This document shows, piece by piece, positions 61,107 through 64,000 of a stretch of 64,000 nucleotides of DNA (positions within the stretch are counted from its first letter, which is position 1; each line of letters starts with the position of its first letter). A program made the translations under genes and the position numbers. Under the pieces are notes generated by a model, which worked only from the letters and a program-made list of their open reading frames with translations, searched no databases and was not told the DNA's origin. The stretch spans positions 2,542,001 through 2,606,000 of the forward strand of contig NZ_CP071247.1 of assembly GCF_017301335.1 (NCBI RefSeq). The letters run 5' to 3'. This stretch comes from Marinobacter salinisoli. Lineage in GTDB: Bacteria; Pseudomonadota; Gammaproteobacteria; Pseudomonadales; Oleiphilaceae.

Positions 61107-63869
61107 TTATTTCGACACCGGCGGCTTCACCAGTTCGGAGCGGATATGAATGTCCCGTTGCGGGAAGGGGATTTCGATGCCGTTGTCGTGCAGCGCTTTG
61201 GTAACCGCCGCGTGAAGTTCATGGGAAAGCGGCATCAGATCCGGCACCTCACGCACGAACACGCGGATTTCGAAATCAATACTGCTTTCACCCAGCTGCA
61301 CGCAGAATACCGCAGGTGCCGGATCGTCAACGACTCGTTCATTCTGGGTGGCCGCTTCCATGAGGATATCCTGCACCTTGTCGACATCTGACCCGTAGGC
61401 GACGCCAACGCGAACAATCTGGCGAGTGATCGGGTCCGACAGGGTCCAGTTGGTAAGATCCTGAGTAACAAAGGTTTTGTTAGGAATGATCTGCTCCTTG
61501 CGGTCCCAGTCCACAAGCGTGGTGGCCCGAATCCGTATACGGGAAACCGTTCCGGTGATGCCGCCAATACTGACGGTATCGCCAACCCGAATCGGACGCT
61601 CGAACAGCAGAATAATGCCCGAAACGAAATTCGCGACGATTTCCTGAAGCCCGAAACCCAGCCCCACACCCAGCGCCGCGACCAGCCACTGAATCTTGGA
61701 CCACTGGAAACCCAACCCCGCGAGGAAGGCTGCAATACCAATGAACACAATGAGGTAGGTGGCAAGGGTCGTGATAGCGTAACCGACACCTGGCTCCAGA
61801 TTCATCCGGCTTAACAGGGTTACCTCAAGCGTGCCGGGAAGGTTGCGTGCCGCAAGGAAGGTTCCCACACCAATGGCCAGCGCCATCATCAGGTCCCAGA
61901 GATTGATCGGGATCGGATCCTCGCCCTCGGAACCGGTGGAGATGGTCCAGAGCGTTATCTCATCGAAAATCTTGAGTGCCGGAAAGATGTTCTCCCAGAG
62001 CATCCACAGCCCGACAACTGCGAATATCAGCGACACAATTTTGAGCAGCGCCTCACTTTGCTGGCTGATGTCGTGAATGTTTCGCTGTGGCTGATCAAGT
62101 GTTGGAGGAAGGCCGTGCCCGGACAATTCAGCCGCCTCGCGATTTTCTGCGTGTTTGCGCTCGGCCTCCCGCTGTTCGAGCTCCTGTTTCAGCGCCATAC
62201 GCCGTTCCCGAACAGCCAGCCCGCGCAAGCCCAGATAGTGCAGCAGAATGATCAGCGCCACCCAGCAGATGCTGATGAACAGCAGCCCCTCAAACCGCAC
62301 GGCGGTGTAGTGGTAACCCCAGAGCGATACGGCGGTCAGGACCAGAGGCGCGCCGACTGCCGCAATGTGCAGCAAAAGAAGTGTGCGGCTGCCGGATTGA
62401 TCCGTTCGCACCGCAGACATGAATTTGTGCGCGAAAAAGGCCAGCGCAATGGAGGCAATGGCGAATAAAAACCGCCCGAAACTGTCGCTGTACGGCGATC
62501 CCTTCGAGGTATTCATGGTCGGCATGACAATCAGAATCGGAACCAGAACCGCCAGCAACATCGGGATGTGCTTTCTGAGTGCCTGCAAGGTGTTAGGGTT
62601 CCACTGGAAGTGCCGCTCACCCAGCCCCCGGGGGTAGGCAACGGTATAAACGCCCCTCAGGAGGAAGGTGGAGAAGGCAGCATTGAAGAACCCTCGAGAC
62701 ATGGCACTGAGGAAACTGTTGCCACTTTCCAGAAGCAGGTGGGCCAACCCCAGAATCACCACGCCCGGCAGCGCGAGCAACAAACTGAAAAACAGTGCCC
62801 AGAAGGTGAATTGCCAGCGATCTTTTCGGACGTTGCCGACGTTCTCTCCAGTGGCGGTGAGCGCTTTTCGGATCCGGCGGCGGCGAAACCAAAGCCAGCC
62901 GAGGACGATCAGGAACAGAGCAATCAGAGGCCAGCGGTCCTCAAGCGAGCGCTCGGCCGCACGCTTGATGGATTTAAACTTGATCTCGGAGACAAACCAG
63001 CTCGCACCCCGGAAAAGGTCTTGCAGATGAGCGAGTTCGACCGGTTCTGTGCTGGGCAGCCAGAACAGGCGCTGTTGAAGCAGCTCCTGATAGGCGTCGA
63101 GTCGTGTCAGCAGCTTCCTGACGATGCTGTAGTACTCATTCAGTACTTCGATGTGCTTGGTCACGGTGGCGTGCAGCTGGCGCAGGAGCTTGGAGCGTGC
63201 CACCTCCATCCGGCCGACCGCATCGTCTTCAGGTTCAATCACCGCTTCGAACTCTTCCAGCCTCAGCTGTTCCTCCCTGGCCGCGGACAGCTGTGCACTG
63301 ATCCCCTGCGTGAGACCGGAGGCAATGGTCTGGCTCTTCAGGCGATCGAGCCGCTGGCGCAACAGATTGGCGTAATCATCGGTGAGGTTTAGGCCGGCCT
63401 TTTCCAGCCGAAGCTCGAAACTTTCGTACTCGTTTTCAAGCCGCGCAAGCAACGACTCCGCGAAGGCCAGGCGCTGCTCGCTCAGCTCCAGAACGTGCTG
63501 GCGGTTATCAAGCGCTTCGCGCAGCTTCTGGATTTGCTGCTGAATATCGGCGGTTTCAGGGGCTGGCAGTGAGCTCACCAGCGGTTCGTCGGGCGCTTCG
63601 ATTTCCGGTTTTACCGGCTCGGGATCGGGTTCCGGCTCTTCTTCCTCTTCGTCCTTCTCTGGTTCCTCCTCTGATTCCTTTTTGCCGGATTCGCTGCCGC
63701 CTTCGGCAGCCTCTTCGGTTTCCTCTTCTTCGGCAGGCAGGAATTGTTCGGTGTCTGTTTGCACAGGTGGCAACAGGTCGTCCAGCGCAGCGACGACATT
63801 ACTGGCCTGGCTGGCGCCGGCCCAGATTGCCAGGGCAAAAAACGTCAGAATAAGGTGATGCCATTTCAT
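61107..63869 (-). CDS. Large mechanosensitive channel, MscS/MscK-like
   Basis: 920 residues from the ATG at 63869; a TTG three codons earlier is an alternative. A signal peptide (about 1-24) is followed by a long acidic low-complexity region (about 45-100, many Glu/Pro), a coiled-coil (about 100-200), several transmembrane helices (about 300-700) and a C-terminal MscS domain with the pore-lining helix and cytoplasmic beta domain (EIVANFVSGIILLFERPIRVGDTVSIGGITG, then VRVGVAYGSDVDKVQ). It releases solutes on osmotic downshock. It lies leftward with 130 bases of upstream sequence before the window end. Confidence 0.93.
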   Translation of the reverse strand: MKWHHLILTFFALAIWAGASQASNVVAALDDLLPPVQTDTEQFLPAEEEETEEAAEGGSESGKKESEEEPEKDEEEEEPEPDPEPVKPEIEAPDEPLVSSLPAPETADIQQQIQKLREALDNRQHVLELSEQRLAFAESLLARLENEYESFELRLEKAGLNLTDDYANLLRQRLDRLKSQTIASGLTQGISAQLSAAREEQLRLEEFEAVIEPEDDAVGRMEVARSKLLRQLHATVTKHIEVLNEYYSIVRKLLTRLDAYQELLQQRLFWLPSTEPVELAHLQDLFRGASWFVSEIKFKSIKRAAERSLEDRWPLIALFLIVLGWLWFRRRRIRKALTATGENVGNVRKDRWQFTFWALFFSLLLALPGVVILGLAHLLLESGNSFLSAMSRGFFNAAFSTFLLRGVYTVAYPRGLGERHFQWNPNTLQALRKHIPMLLAVLVPILIVMPTMNTSKGSPYSDSFGRFLFAIASIALAFFAHKFMSAVRTDQSGSRTLLLLHIAAVGAPLVLTAVSLWGYHYTAVRFEGLLFISICWVALIILLHYLGLRGLAVRERRMALKQELEQREAERKHAENREAAELSGHGLPPTLDQPQRNIHDISQQSEALLKIVSLIFAVVGLWMLWENIFPALKIFDEITLWTISTGSEGEDPIPINLWDLMMALAIGVGTFLAARNLPGTLEVTLLSRMNLEPGVGYAITTLATYLIVFIGIAAFLAGLGFQWSKIQWLVAALGVGLGFGLQEIVANFVSGIILLFERPIRVGDTVSIGGITGTVSRIRIRATTLVDWDRKEQIIPNKTFVTQDLTNWTLSDPITRQIVRVGVAYGSDVDKVQDILMEAATQNERVVDDPAPAVFCVQLGESSIDFEIRVFVREVPDLMPLSHELHAAVTKALHDNGIEIPFPQRDIHIRSELVKPPVSK

Positions 63870-64000
63870 TGCACGCAAAAGGCCTCGAATTGGCTTTCGG
63901 TAAGTTTAGTCAGCGCGCAGAGCCAGGGCACGGTATCTGACCGCATTGTAATAGGCCGTTTACCTTGATGTACCGAGGCACGGATGCTAGGTGATAAAAG

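Noticed and set aside
1..64000. CRISPR arrays, insertion sequences, rRNA genes
   Set aside because: No repeat-spacer arrays, transposase-like frames or rRNA sequences were seen on either strand.

Overview
The window looks like chromosomal DNA of a marine, aerobic, GC-moderate gammaproteobacterium, most like Marinobacter or a near relative (inference from gene content: divergent ETF-QO/EtfBA, a SlyD-type FKBP, an RssB-like/STAS pair, AcpH, a TrkH, an MscK-like channel and a PEP-CTERM protein). I could not run a search, so the genus is a guess.

Layout. 1-16976 is housekeeping: the edge of an acyl-CoA desaturase gene, a renalase-like oxidoreductase, an HD phosphohydrolase, an RssB-like phosphatase with its STAS partner, gpsA-sixA-radical SAM-DUF1285, slyD, ETF-QO divergent from etfBA, rlmA, small membrane proteins, a saccharopine-dehydrogenase-like protein and a methyltransferase. 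17065-17151 is tRNA-Leu(UAA), and it is the attachment site of an 8.6-kb integrative element (about 17152-25709). A 56-bp copy of the tRNA 3' part closes the element at 25654-25709. The element carries an OLD-family nuclease, a P2 gpA-type HUH replication initiator broken by an in-frame stop, an AlpA-like regulator, two unknown genes, a tyrosine integrase and an unusual winged-helix/HNH/HIT fusion protein.

25995-32927 is an accessory surface-polysaccharide or acylation region: a RIFT-barrel (exo-rhamnogalacturonan-lyase-like) protein followed by a tight operon of acyl carrier protein, SDR reductase, AMP-forming ligase, hexapeptide acyltransferase and membrane acyltransferase. 32936-36658 is a leftward run: ABC-2 exporter, DUF192 lipoprotein, deoxyribosyltransferase-like enzyme and EamA transporter. 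Three small unknown genes and a PEP-CTERM protein with a plausible sigma-54 promoter follow.

39373-45817 reads as a selenium locus: a PhnCDE-like ABC importer (probably for a selenium oxyanion), a SenB-like selenosugar synthase, and selenophosphate synthetase SelD fused to an NADH-dehydrogenase-like flavoprotein. The likely flow is uptake, reduction, selenophosphate, then a selenosugar. No SenA (selenoneine synthase) is present in the window.

45817-64000 returns to ordinary chromosome: a phasin-like/HhH protein, two PilZ proteins, a GNAT-nitrilase fusion, a chemoreceptor, a DUF4442 protein, recQ, an acyltransferase, a carboxylesterase, trkH, a small outer-membrane barrel, acpH, a retropepsin-like protease, a patatin-like lipase and a large mechanosensitive channel.
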